Below the pieces are notes generated by a model. That model saw only the letters and a program-made list of their open reading frames with translations. It was not told the DNA's origin and searched no databases. DNA of 64,000 nucleotides from Mariniphaga sp964398855 (GTDB taxonomy: Bacteria > Bacteroidota > Bacteroidia > Bacteroidales > Prolixibacteraceae): the NCBI GenBank assembly GCA_964398855.1, contig CAYNOQ010000004.1, forward strand, positions 10,234-74,233. Direction: 5' to 3'. This document shows, in pieces, positions 1-8,238 of the stretch; within the stretch, counting starts at the first letter, position 1, and each line of letters starts with the position of its first letter. Position numbers and translations under genes: made by a program.

Positions 1-2669
1 TTTATCAAATCCTGCCGTTCCGAATCGGAAATATCGGCATCGCCAATCAGAGCAGATGCACCTACAATTCCATTCAGCGGAGTTCTCACCTCATGCGAAA
101 CATTGTTCAGGAAGGCAGATTTAATCCGATTACCCGCTTCTGCCTTCAGCCGGGCAGTTGTCAGTTCCTGATTCAATTTCCATGTGCGGTTGTTGATTTT
201 CAGCAACTCCTCATTCAGCCTGAACAGCTCGTTGTTCTGCTCCTGCAATTTTCGCTGACTTTCAATCAGCGCTCTTTTTGCCTCCTTCTTTTCGGTAATA
301 TCCTTTGAAATCCCCATCACCACAAGCCTCTCATTTTCAGGCAGTGAGATGACATTTATTTCAGCATCGCGAATCTCGCCGGATTTTGTTTTATACTGAA
401 ATTCATAGCTTGGCTGAAGTTGCATTCCCTGAGCGCGCGCGTTGTAGCGATCTTTAAAAACTGCCTTGCTTTTATCAGTCATCAGCACATTGATATCGAA
501 CGTCTCGGAAAGCAGCTCCGCTTTGGAATATCCCACCATATCCTGATAGGACTTATTAACATAAATAAACTGTCTGCCCTTCAGCAGATAAATTCCATCG
601 GTTGCATTATCAATGAACGTTCGGAATCTTTTTTCGCTCTCCTCAAAATTCCGGGATGCAGTGTAATGAGCCAGCCAAAGCCCGATCTTGTCTGCTATTT
701 GTTTCAGCTGTTTTTCATCACTTTTTGAAAAATCGAGCTTCGGGGAAGTAGCTATTGCAAGAACGCCTCTTTTTTTGTCGGCAACATTAAACTTCAGCCT
801 GGAAATTCTGCTATTTTCAGTTTTACTCAAAGTCTCACCATACTCTTTGTTGTCATATTTCAGGGAAACAGCGTTGATTTCATCCGGGTAATTTCGTTTT
901 ATAATTTCAACAACAGCAGGCAGAAACGAATCCGGTTTTTGTTTTTTGTGTCTCTCCTCATTTATCTCTTTTAAGCAGACCAAATCTTTGATTTTTCGGT
1001 TCAGGCTCTGTGTTCTGCTGTCAATCGATTTTTCCATCACCACCCACCGATTACGCGTAATGGCGATTAAAATAACCATTGCAAGCGTAAAAATCAACCC
1101 GGCAAAAATGACGGTGTGTTTGCGAAAAATTGCATATTGGGATTCAAATTTCTTTGTGCTGTGCGCCTCAATAATATAGGTATTATAAAATAAAAACAGC
1201 GGAATATATTGTGCATGTAAAAAATTCCTCTGCGGCTCTGAAAATGATTTCTGCTGATATTCAATCGGGTAAGCTGCCATCCTTTGGTAGTTTTCGGAGT
1301 TCCGGATTTGATAAAATCCAAGCTGCATCATTTCTTCAAGTTCGTTGGATTTGGGCAGAATATTATCAAACACCTTCTGTGGTTCCAGAATTGCCAGTAT
1401 GATTCCGCCAGACGCATTGCCATTTGTACTGTTTTTTGAAAACGGATATGCAGCAGCAATAAAGCACCTCTCTGTTTGCATGGTTTTATTTGGAATAATA
1501 CCTGACGCAACAACGCTTTTCCTCTTAAATGCATCGGAAATTACCTGCTTAAGCAGCTCTGTATTTTCGGAGTAAAAGCTGTTTTCAGACATTTTGCTTT
1601 CAATGCTGTATCCATATTTCAGATGAAGAAATTTGTCCTCCATTATCATCTGATTACCCAAAAGATTATCCGGACTTTCATCAATGTCCTCTTGCAGTTC
1701 AAACATCAAAACTGCATCGGTGTAATTCAAATCAACTAAAGACACAATAAAATCAACAAATTTGTTATACTCAATGCTGTCCTGATTCTGAATGAAAGTA
1801 GCCAGCAGGCTCAGGTTTCTCTGAATATTCAAAAAAGTGCGGTGCAGGTTTATCTGCTGCGTGCCGGCAATATTTTTAAAAGATAAATCCCGCTCCTGCC
1901 TGCTCACATCCTGATTGATTTGCATTACGGCACCGGTCATAAACAAACCGGTTATCAGAACAGCCACCGTTTCAATATGCCTGAATTTTTGCCGGATAGG
2001 AATTGTTTGTTTGTCGCGCCAAACTACAGAAACAGTTATGAGCAAAAAGAGCAGAAAAAGCGTAAAAATAATCGCAACACTCTTTTTCTTCGCTTTTTTT
2101 AATCGGACAAAATAACCGGCAGCTGGGTAGTCTATCCCGCCCAACAGCTCTGTTTCAGAATCTTTTCCATCGAGAAAAGGATAAAGAACAGTTATCCATT
2201 TCTGACCATCTATCGTGTAAATCTCAGAAATTTGTGCCCGTTTGCTCTCCGTTACCTTTTGATAGAGCATCGCCGGATCAGAATAGATTTCTCCAAACTT
2301 GTAGCGTGAGTTTTCCTTTTCATCTGCCAATACAATCCTTCCGGCATCAGCGTCAGTCCGGATGAAAAATATTTTTTCGCCGTCCAGATAATCCTGATAA
2401 GCTCTCAGATGCTCAACAAAATTGCGGGATACTTTTTTGGATTCGGAAATTTTTTGAAGTGAACTGGTACTAATTGCATCACCCAGAACCCGGACTTTGT
2501 TAATCAGGTTGTTCTGCAGCTCCTTTTTGATAAAAGAAAACTGCCAAACACTAAGTCCTGTAGTAAAAGCTAAAAATAGCACAACAAGCCCAATCCAGGG
2601 TAAATGGTGCTTACGGAAATATCCAATACCAGCAGTAAGCTTTGCAAAATTTGATTTTTTTGCACGCAT
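1..2669 (-). CDS. PAS-domain sensor histidine kinase, C-terminus beyond window edge
   Basis: The minus frame is open from an ATG at 2669 to the window edge, giving 889 residues without a stop. One membrane segment lies at about residues 20-42, followed by an extracytoplasmic stretch. Two more segments follow at about 188-210 and 230-250, then a second extracytoplasmic region of about 250 residues and a fourth segment near 513-535. A GAF-like stretch covers about 575-665, a PAS domain about 675-790, and a helical linker about 790-845. The HisKA H-box NNVSHEVRTPLNG places the phospho-accepting His at residue 859. The ATPase domain, and any receiver domain, would lie outside the window. The family senses a signal through the periplasmic and PAS domains and autophosphorylates; the signal here is unknown. 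Two periplasmic regions in one kinase is a less usual arrangement. Confidence 0.88.
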   Translation of the reverse strand, partial: MRAKKSNFAKLTAGIGYFRKHHLPWIGLVVLFLAFTTGLSVWQFSFIKKELQNNLINKVRVLGDAISTSSLQKISESKKVSRNFVEHLRAYQDYLDGEKIFFIRTDADAGRIVLADEKENSRYKFGEIYSDPAMLYQKVTESKRAQISEIYTIDGQKWITVLYPFLDGKDSETELLGGIDYPAAGYFVRLKKAKKKSVAIIFTLFLLFLLITVSVVWRDKQTIPIRQKFRHIETVAVLITGLFMTGAVMQINQDVSRQERDLSFKNIAGTQQINLHRTFLNIQRNLSLLATFIQNQDSIEYNKFVDFIVSLVDLNYTDAVLMFELQEDIDESPDNLLGNQMIMEDKFLHLKYGYSIESKMSENSFYSENTELLKQVISDAFKRKSVVASGIIPNKTMQTERCFIAAAYPFSKNSTNGNASGGIILAILEPQKVFDNILPKSNELEEMMQLGFYQIRNSENYQRMAAYPIEYQQKSFSEPQRNFLHAQYIPLFLFYNTYIIEAHSTKKFESQYAIFRKHTVIFAGLIFTLAMVILIAITRNRWVVMEKSIDSRTQSLNRKIKDLVCLKEINEERHKKQKPDSFLPAVVEIIKRNYPDEINAVSLKYDNKEYGETLSKTENSRISRLKFNVADKKRGVLAIATSPKLDFSKSDEKQLKQIADKIGLWLAHYTASRNFEESEKRFRTFIDNATDGIYLLKGRQFIYVNKSYQDMVGYSKAELLSETFDINVLMTDKSKAVFKDRYNARAQGMQLQPSYEFQYKTKSGEIRDAEINVISLPENERLVVMGISKDITEKKEAKRALIESQRKLQEQNNELFRLNEELLKINNRTWKLNQELTTARLKAEAGNRIKSAFLNNVSHEVRTPLNGIVGASALIGDADISDSERQDLI

Positions 2670-2697
2670 CCCGTATTTATATTTGTGTTAGTGTCCA

Positions 2698-2730
2698 CAA
2701 ATATAGTAAAATCAAAAACATTATTCCAAA
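2698..2730 (-). promoter_or_regulatory. Bacteroidetes-type promoter for the histidine kinase
   Basis: Read on the minus strand, TTTG (2730-2727) is followed after 21 bases by TATATTTG (2705-2698), a perfect match to the Bacteroidetes -7 consensus TAnnTTTG. The kinase start codon is at 2669, leaving a short leader of roughly 20 bases. Confidence 0.5.
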
Positions 2731-2800
2731 TTGATGTATAAAATAGTGAAACCATTAGTGCCGCCAGCCTGATACGCTACGGATTCTTCAGAAAGTCAGT

Positions 2801-5035
2801 CTAATTTTGGATCAATTCCAGCAACCCGATATAATCTTGCCTCCCCGGGAAAAGCCTGTTCAATTCAAGAGCGTATCGTTTTGCCTGTTCTCTGTTTCTT
2901 TCCTGAAGATAGAAATGTGTCAGCGCGTAGAGCAGCCGCTCGTTTCCGGGAATATTTTTTATTCCCCTCAAAAATGTATTTTCCGCTTTTGTAGCCTGAT
3001 TCTGTTGCTGGTATAGCAATCCTAAATTGTAGTATGCAGCTGCATTCTGAAGGTTTTTCTCAATACTTTTCTCCAAAAAGATAATTGCCGAGTCGGGTCT
3101 GTTGATTTCGGCATACAACAGCCCCAATGAATAGAAAGCATAATCATAATCCGGCTCCTGTTCGATAACTTTTTTTAATAATCCTGCCGCTTCCTGATTA
3201 CGGTTTTGGGAATTGTATATCAGAGACAGATTCATTCTTGCCATATTCTGATAGTTGTCATCCGCAATCGCCTTTTCATAATATTCCTGTGCCTGATTTG
3301 CCTGTCCTGCACGCTGAAAATATTGCCCTAAATACAACTTCCCGGACGGAAAATCGGAATTCAGCGTACTTGTTTCAAAAAATTCTTCACCAACACGATT
3401 ATACTGAGCAACGTCGCCGGCAGAAGCAAAAGAGATATCCGCACCGGAAAGTGCGTTATAGGCGGCAAGCCGCACCATTTTCACCGTATCAAAAAGTGAT
3501 TTCATCATATTGGTTTTATATTCTTCAATGTTGTACAATCCCAACCCCTCCACTGCTGTGCGCCGCACAAGTGCCGCCGGGTGCTGCAAAGAACCCAATA
3601 ATGCCCGAAAAGCTTCCTCTCCGGCATAATTTTCTAAATGAAAAAGGGCAGTTGCTTTTGCAATATCCGGAATGGTATCAATAGTTGTAAAATGAGCTAT
3701 CTCCTTTGGCGAAGATTCCAGATGAACAGCCCTGAGCAATATCTCAGAATAATGAAATTGCCGTTTGTTGCCATACCATGTATTCACCCAGTCCGCCGCC
3801 CACTGAGACGACTGATCTTCATGGCATCTGTTACATGCATTGGGCACATCGTATTTTACGCTCAAATCGGGGCGCGGAACGCGAAAACTGTGATCGGGAC
3901 GATAATCGTTCACCATATAGTAGCGTCCGGGCATGTGACAGCTTTCACATTTTGCCCCATCACTTCCCGGCTCGTGAAAATGGTGGGATTTGTTGTCATA
4001 AGTCTGTAGATCATGGCATTGCAAACAGAGCAGATTTCCCTCCATTTTACGCCTGTAGGTGTGCGGGTCGTGGCAATCGAGACAGCGCACGCCCTCCCTG
4101 TACATCCTGCTTTGGGTAAAAGAGCCCCAAACATAAACTTCATCTAAAATCTGCCCGTCGGCATAGTACAGATCGGGGCGCAAAATTTCAGGACTGTATT
4201 GCTGCATCCAGTGCTCTTCAAAATTAAAACTGTTGGTCAGCTGACTTCTGCGCGAATGACATCTTGCGCAAAACTGCATCTGCTCCTGCTGCGATGAGAA
4301 AGCGCCCAAAAAAACTGACGAATTTACCAATTCCGGCTTGGCATCGGCTCTTGCCAGCCTGATATGTTCGCTTCCCGGTCCATGGCACGCTTCGCACGAA
4401 ACATTTATTTCATCCCATGTTGTATGGTAACTGTCCGATTCAGCCTGATAATTTTTTTGAAGATTTGTGGAGTGACAATCGGCGCACATATTATTCCACG
4501 TCTGTGCTCCACCGCTCCAGTGAAGCCATTCACTGTGATGAATTTCCAAATCGGGATAGAGGTCAAACCATTTGTTTTCCATGCTGTCCCACGCCACATG
4601 CGTACACTGGTAGCGCCCATCCGGAAATTCGATGATATACTGCTGCAAAGGATAATAGCCAAAAGTGTATCTTACACTGAATGTGTCGGGATTTCCATTG
4701 CGGTTTTCCAAAACCATATAAAAGGTACTGTCATTTTGGAACATCCTGTTCGTAAAACCTTTGCTTTTAAAAACAGCGTTGTTGAAATCACCGAGGACCG
4801 ACTGCATATCAGCAACCTGCATTGATTTATAATGGTCTGAAAGCTTCCACGCTTCATATTCGGATTCATGGCACTCTTTGCACGCCATGCTCCCGGCAAA
4901 AACAGATTCACGAGCACTCTGCCTAATGATCTTGCGATTGGTTTTATCGGGAAAAATGAAAAAAAGCCAAATAAAAACAGCTAAAAAGAGAGCTATCGAA
5001 ATTAGCGCAAACTTGTTTTTAAAGACATTTTTCAT
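2801..5035 (-). CDS. Octahaem c-type cytochrome with HEAT and TPR repeats
   Basis: This 744-residue protein begins with a membrane anchor or uncleaved signal (about residues 9-29). It has eight CXXCH haem-binding motifs, at residues 52, 184, 214, 256, 318, 337, 363 and 401, resembling the cytochrome c554 family. Residues 450-560 look like HEAT-type helical repeats. Residues 580-740 contain several TPR units, for example around GKLYLGQYFQRAGQ and AAAYYNLGLLYQQQ. It should be exported, given haem c in the periplasm, and act in electron transfer; the repeats would dock partner proteins. Substrate and partners cannot be read from the sequence. No cytochrome maturation genes lie nearby. The gene follows nadA by 72 bases on the same strand, possibly as part of the same transcript. 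Confidence 0.85.
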   Translation of the reverse strand: MKNVFKNKFALISIALFLAVFIWLFFIFPDKTNRKIIRQSARESVFAGSMACKECHESEYEAWKLSDHYKSMQVADMQSVLGDFNNAVFKSKGFTNRMFQNDSTFYMVLENRNGNPDTFSVRYTFGYYPLQQYIIEFPDGRYQCTHVAWDSMENKWFDLYPDLEIHHSEWLHWSGGAQTWNNMCADCHSTNLQKNYQAESDSYHTTWDEINVSCEACHGPGSEHIRLARADAKPELVNSSVFLGAFSSQQEQMQFCARCHSRRSQLTNSFNFEEHWMQQYSPEILRPDLYYADGQILDEVYVWGSFTQSRMYREGVRCLDCHDPHTYRRKMEGNLLCLQCHDLQTYDNKSHHFHEPGSDGAKCESCHMPGRYYMVNDYRPDHSFRVPRPDLSVKYDVPNACNRCHEDQSSQWAADWVNTWYGNKRQFHYSEILLRAVHLESSPKEIAHFTTIDTIPDIAKATALFHLENYAGEEAFRALLGSLQHPAALVRRTAVEGLGLYNIEEYKTNMMKSLFDTVKMVRLAAYNALSGADISFASAGDVAQYNRVGEEFFETSTLNSDFPSGKLYLGQYFQRAGQANQAQEYYEKAIADDNYQNMARMNLSLIYNSQNRNQEAAGLLKKVIEQEPDYDYAFYSLGLLYAEINRPDSAIIFLEKSIEKNLQNAAAYYNLGLLYQQQNQATKAENTFLRGIKNIPGNERLLYALTHFYLQERNREQAKRYALELNRLFPGRQDYIGLLELIQN

Positions 5036-5107
5036 CTTTTAAATGATGGGGTATAAATTTGCAAATAAAATTACCAGGAAACGGCAAGTTGTTCAAATTG
5101 AACCGGT

Positions 5108-6043
5108 TCAATTTGACAATTCCAGCATTTTCTGAATAGGCATCACTGCCTTTCTGATAATTTCATCATCCAGTCTGATTTCAAACTTGTCGTCTCGCAA
5201 ACTCTCATACACCTTTTGCAAAGTGTGCATTTTCATAAATCTGCAATCGTTGCACCCACATGTAGAGTCGATGGGTGGCGCCGGAATAAACGTTTTGTCG
5301 GGATTTTTCTTTCGCATTTGGTGCAAAATACCCGATTCGGTGGCAACGATAAACTTCTTGCTTTCATCTGTGGTTGCAAACCTGAGCAGCGCCGAAGTTG
5401 AACCAATAAAATCGGCAGCAATCTGAACCGGCCTGGTGCATTCAGGATGTGCAATCAGCTTTGCATCAGGATGCTCTTCAAGAATATTCATAATTTTCTC
5501 AAGAGAAAATTCTTCATGAACATGACAGGCGCCATCCCATAATAGCATGTTCCTGCCCGTTAAACCGTTCAGGTAATTCCCTAAATTACGGTCGGGAGCA
5601 AAAATAATGGGCTGACTTTCAGGAATGCTGTTGATAATTTTCAAAGCATTGGTAGAAGTGCAGGTAATATCCGTTAAAGCCTTTACATCAGCAGTTGTAT
5701 TTACATAAGATACAACAATGTGGTCGGGATGCTGCTCCCGGAAAGCTCTGAATTCATCCACAGGGCAGGATTCGGCAAGCGAGCAGCCGGCTCTCAGGTC
5801 GGGCAGCAACACTTTTTTCTGTGGCGATAAAATTTTTGCAGTTTCAGCCATGAAATGAACTCCTGCAAAAACAATTACATCAGCATCAGTTTCTGCGGAT
5901 TTCCGGGAAAGATCAAGGCTGTCTCCCACAAAATCGGCAATTTCCTGAATTTCGGCAACCTGGTAATAGTGCGCCAGAATTACTGCATTTTTCTCCTTGC
6001 GCAAAGCGTTTATCTTTTCATTTAAAACATTTTTTTCCATCAC
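5108..6043 (-). CDS. nadA: Quinolinate synthase NadA
   Basis: NadA condenses iminoaspartate with dihydroxyacetone phosphate to make quinolinate for NAD synthesis, using a [4Fe-4S] cluster. The 311-residue length fits the short class of the family. The N-terminal LAHYYQ and the GDSLDLSR segment are typical. Probable cluster ligands are Cys87 (RAGCSLAESC), Cys173 (DGACH) and a Cys in the CGCNDC segment at 262-267. It lies 32 bases downstream of the racemase-family gene, so the two are probably cotranscribed. No nadB (aspartate oxidase) or nadC is next to it, so the iminoaspartate source must be encoded elsewhere. A second ATG one codon in is an equally possible start. Confidence 0.96.
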   Translation of the reverse strand: MMEKNVLNEKINALRKEKNAVILAHYYQVAEIQEIADFVGDSLDLSRKSAETDADVIVFAGVHFMAETAKILSPQKKVLLPDLRAGCSLAESCPVDEFRAFREQHPDHIVVSYVNTTADVKALTDITCTSTNALKIINSIPESQPIIFAPDRNLGNYLNGLTGRNMLLWDGACHVHEEFSLEKIMNILEEHPDAKLIAHPECTRPVQIAADFIGSTSALLRFATTDESKKFIVATESGILHQMRKKNPDKTFIPAPPIDSTCGCNDCRFMKMHTLQKVYESLRDDKFEIRLDDEIIRKAVMPIQKMLELSN

Positions 6044-6075
6044 TAAGCTTTTTTGAATTGTTAAACCATTAAATT

Positions 6076-6771
6076 CTAAATCATTCCCTTTTCGAGAATA
6101 GCTTCAACATGAATCCGGGTCGTGTTAAGAAAAGGAATTCCCAGATACTCCTCCTGCGTAAACATAATCGGGAATTCGGTACAACCCAATATCAATGAAT
6201 CAATCTGCCGTTTGTCTATCATTTTCTGAACAATCTGAAGCAGCTCTTTTTTGGTGCTCTCTTTAAAAATTCCCAACTCAAGTTCGGTAAAAAGAAGCTC
6301 GTTAATTCTCTCCACATCATCTTCATCGGGTGACATAACCTCAATGTTGTCTTTTGCAAAAACGTCTGAAAAGAAGGAAGCATCCATAGTGAATTTTGTA
6401 CCAAACAAACCGCAACGCTTCAGCCCCATCTGTTTTGCCTTAATTCTGCTAACCTCAACGATACTAATCAGCGGAACATTTACTTTTTCCTGAATCTCAT
6501 CAAAAAAAAGGTGGGGTGTGTTTGCACTGATAGCTGCAAAATCAACTCCGGCAGCTTCAAGTTTCAACACACATTCCGTAATGTATTCAGCAGCACCTAC
6601 CTTATCCCCGCTTTTCAACTTTTCAATAAATTTACGCATGGTAACGCTGAAAATCACAATTTCAGGATAATTCAGCGTTTTATCCGTAAGGTTTACCTGC
6701 TGAATCATCTCCTTATAGTAATCTATTGTTGCTTCCGGTCCCAAACCGCCAATTATTCCTATTGTCTTCAT
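6076..6771 (-). CDS. Aspartate/glutamate racemase family protein
   Basis: The 231-residue protein matches the RacX/YgeA-type racemase fold, opening with MKTIGIIGGLGPEATI and ending with the conserved LGCTEFP motif. Family members normally interconvert D- and L-amino acids with two catalytic cysteines near positions 83 and 197. Here the second (Cys196) is present, but the first site reads SANTPH, with Ala83 where Cys or Thr is expected. A standard two-base racemase mechanism is therefore doubtful; one-sided or altered activity is possible. It sits just upstream of nadA, which suggests a link to aspartate metabolism, but this is inference from position only. Confidence 0.85.
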   Translation of the reverse strand: MKTIGIIGGLGPEATIDYYKEMIQQVNLTDKTLNYPEIVIFSVTMRKFIEKLKSGDKVGAAEYITECVLKLEAAGVDFAAISANTPHLFFDEIQEKVNVPLISIVEVSRIKAKQMGLKRCGLFGTKFTMDASFFSDVFAKDNIEVMSPDEDDVERINELLFTELELGIFKESTKKELLQIVQKMIDKRQIDSLILGCTEFPIMFTQEEYLGIPFLNTTRIHVEAILEKGMI

Positions 6772-6942
6772 TCTGCCACAAATTAAATTAATTCTTTTGA
6801 AAAAGCCGTATCAGAATTGTCCTGATACTTCCCACAAAAATAAACAATTAAACCAGACCATAAAAAGACCTTTTTGTTTTATGCGCCGGTTTAGTATTAA
6901 AATATCTGCGAAAATTTGCGAAAAGCAAATTAAACAAGAAAT

Positions 6943-7035
6943 GCCACAAAAGCTTGCCTGCCTCTGGTAGGCACAAAGCCCCACAAAGAATATTTAAAAG
7001 CTTAGTGAAATTTTGTGTTTTTGTGATTTGGTGGC
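6943..7035. repeat. Possible dispersed intergenic repeat with complementary ends
   Basis: The element starts GCCACAAA and ends TTTGGTGGC. It contains a small hairpin (TGCCT-CTGGT-AGGCA) and the words CACAAAG and TTTTGTG. From general knowledge, such CACAAAG/CTTTGTG-rich stretches are scattered between genes in many Bacteroidetes genomes. Only one copy is visible here, so the repeat status is inferred. Confidence 0.35.
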
Positions 7036-7063
7036 TAATCCCGACTTTGCTGTCAGTGAAGAA

Positions 7064-7194
7064 GTTCCGGGTTCCGNNNNNNNNNNNNNNNNNNNNNNNN
7101 NNNNNNNNNNNNNNNNNNNNNNNNNNNNNNNNNNNNNNNNNNNNNNNNNNNNNNNNNNNNNNNNNNNNNNNNNNNNGGGTTCCGGGTTCAATGT
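7064..7194. repeat. GTTCCGG tandem repeat interrupted by the assembly gap
   Basis: The left flank ends with GTTCCGG followed by GTTCCG, and the right flank begins GGGTTCCGGGTTC. Both are in register with a 7-base unit GTTCCGG. The assembly most likely broke inside a short tandem array, and the 100 Ns are probably a placeholder rather than a measured length. Confidence 0.6.
7077..7176. other. Assembly gap (100 N)
   Basis: Exactly 100 unknown bases, the usual placeholder for a gap of unknown size between contigs. Confidence 0.98.
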
Positions 7195-7247
7195 TCCAAA
7201 ACAATTAGCACGCAGATGTTTGCGGATTAAATCATCTGCCTTTTCGG

Positions 7248-7679
7248 TTAATTGTAAACTCTCAGCGTGTAGTTATTCATCATAGAAACATGGTACTGTT
7301 TCAGCGGAATGGTTGCTGGCGATTTTACGGGATAAGCGCCGCTCAGCAACACAAACTGCGACTCGCAGCAGGGGCAATCGGCAAGTACTCCGTCATTTCT
7401 CACAATGCAGGTACGGCTTGCTTCGTAAGTGCATGCAGCGTCAAACGCATTCCACCTTCCCGGCTCCTCACAATAGATTATTACGCCACCAAACCCCACA
7501 TTTGGGAAATAGACAGAACTTCCCGGCGCATTCAAATCGTTCACAATGTTCAGGTTGACAGTAAACGAAACATAAACGTCGGGAATCGGATATTCAACCT
7601 TATCGCATGAAAGAATCGCCAGCAGAAGGGAAAAAATCAGAAGAAAACCCCCATAATATTTTTGAAAACTTTGTAACAT
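7248..7679 (-). CDS. Rieske-fold-like lipoprotein with non-standard cluster ligands
   Basis: The 143-residue protein has a signal peptide ending in a lipobox (LAILSC, lipidated Cys25), so it should be anchored on the outside of a membrane. The C-terminal half follows the layout of a Rieske domain: GGVIIYC, then AACTYE, then DCPCCESQF, then a SPATIPLKQY stretch like the Pro-rich loop of Rieske proteins. In true Rieske proteins the ligands are CxH and CxxH. Here the first box is Cys83-Thr-Tyr85 and the second is Cys102-Pro-Cys104-Cys105, so both His ligands are missing. It may bind a different metal centre, be stabilised by disulfides, or have lost the cluster. Its start lies 58 bases from the divergent gene at 7738. 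Confidence 0.6.
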   Translation of the reverse strand: MLQSFQKYYGGFLLIFSLLLAILSCDKVEYPIPDVYVSFTVNLNIVNDLNAPGSSVYFPNVGFGGVIIYCEEPGRWNAFDAACTYEASRTCIVRNDGVLADCPCCESQFVLLSGAYPVKSPATIPLKQYHVSMMNNYTLRVYN

Positions 7680-7702
7680 TTTTTTATTTTCGCAAATATC
7701 AG

Positions 7703-7710
7703 TAATTTTG
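7703..7710 (+). promoter_or_regulatory. -7 box TAATTTTG upstream of the small membrane protein
   Basis: A perfect TAnnTTTG match lies 27 bases upstream of the start at 7738, in the divergent spacer with the Rieske-like gene. No clear TTTG -33 element was seen. Confidence 0.4.
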
Positions 7711-7737
7711 AAAAGAAATTAAGGAAAAACAAGAAAA

Positions 7738-8088
7738 ATGAAAGATATATTCGTTGTCTTAGTGGTTATAATTTTCATCATTGCCAGTTTTTTGGAGCAG
7801 ATGAAAAAAAAGCAGGTACCGCAACCACCTGCACCACAACCTAAGGAAGATGATGATTGGGATGAAGCAGGAACTTCGGTTCAGAGCAGCCCGGCAGATA
7901 AATTGTTCGATCATATTTATGAAACGGCGTACTCTTTTTCACCCGAACAGGAAGGTGCAAGAACAATTTTTGAGCAACCGGTGCATACTCCCAAAAAACC
8001 GACCCGAAAGAAAATTCGCGACTCAAAACAGTTTTCATTGAAGCAGGCAGTTATTTTCAGTGAAATACTCAACAGAAAATACAGTTAA
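7738..8088 (+). CDS. Small single-pass membrane protein of unknown function
   Basis: The product has 116 residues. One hydrophobic helix at residues 4-19 (IFVVLVVIIFIIASF) is followed by a Lys-rich segment, a Pro/Gln-rich and acidic linker (PQPPAPQPKEDDDW), and a basic C-terminus ending in SLKQAVIFSEILNRKYS. That last segment could be an amphipathic helix. The topology is probably N-out with a cytoplasmic tail. I do not recognise the family. It lies 150 bases upstream of greA, but greA has its own promoter signal. Confidence 0.7.
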   Translation: MKDIFVVLVVIIFIIASFLEQMKKKQVPQPPAPQPKEDDDWDEAGTSVQSSPADKLFDHIYETAYSFSPEQEGARTIFEQPVHTPKKPTRKKIRDSKQFSLKQAVIFSEILNRKYS

Positions 8089-8132
8089 CGGCTAATACTC
8101 AATTCTCTGAAAATATTCCCACTGAAAGTTGT

Positions 8133-8161
8133 TTTGATTTAAGATAAATTATCTACATTTG
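8133..8161 (+). promoter_or_regulatory. Bacteroidetes promoter for greA
   Basis: TTTG (8133-8136), a 17-base spacer and TACATTTG (8154-8161) match the -33/-7 consensus. The expected transcript start is near 8168, giving a leader of about 70 bases before the greA start at 8239. Confidence 0.6.
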
Positions 8162-8225
8162 CCGAAAAGGAAGAGTTTCGGAAAAACCGGAATTCTTTCT
8201 ATTTTTTTATAGCACAAAGTAAATC

Positions 8226-8231
8226 AGGAGG
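8226..8231 (+). promoter_or_regulatory. Strong Shine-Dalgarno AGGAGG ahead of greA
   Basis: A perfect AGGAGG ends 7 bases before the greA ATG. Most genes in this window have no such site, as is usual in Bacteroidetes, so this one stands out and fixes the start codon. Confidence 0.75.
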
Positions 8232-8238
8232 ATTTAAA

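Larger units (their letters stand above)
6772..7247. other. Gene-free region with scaffold gap and repeat-like sequence
   Basis: No credible gene is visible here. The stretch holds a 100-N gap, short GTTCCGG repeats on both sides of it, a roughly 93-base element ending in complementary GCCAC/GTGGC, and fragments of the CGCAGAT/TTTGCG type. Apparent reading frames across it depend on the unknown bases. Confidence 0.7.

Noticed and set aside
3238..4143. Long open frames on both strands inside the cytochrome region
   Set aside because: They are shadows of the 744-residue cytochrome gene, which has eight CXXCH motifs in its own frame.
6848..7285. Several apparent reading frames across the N-run
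   Set aside because: They depend on unknown bases read as X and lie in repeat-like intergenic sequence.
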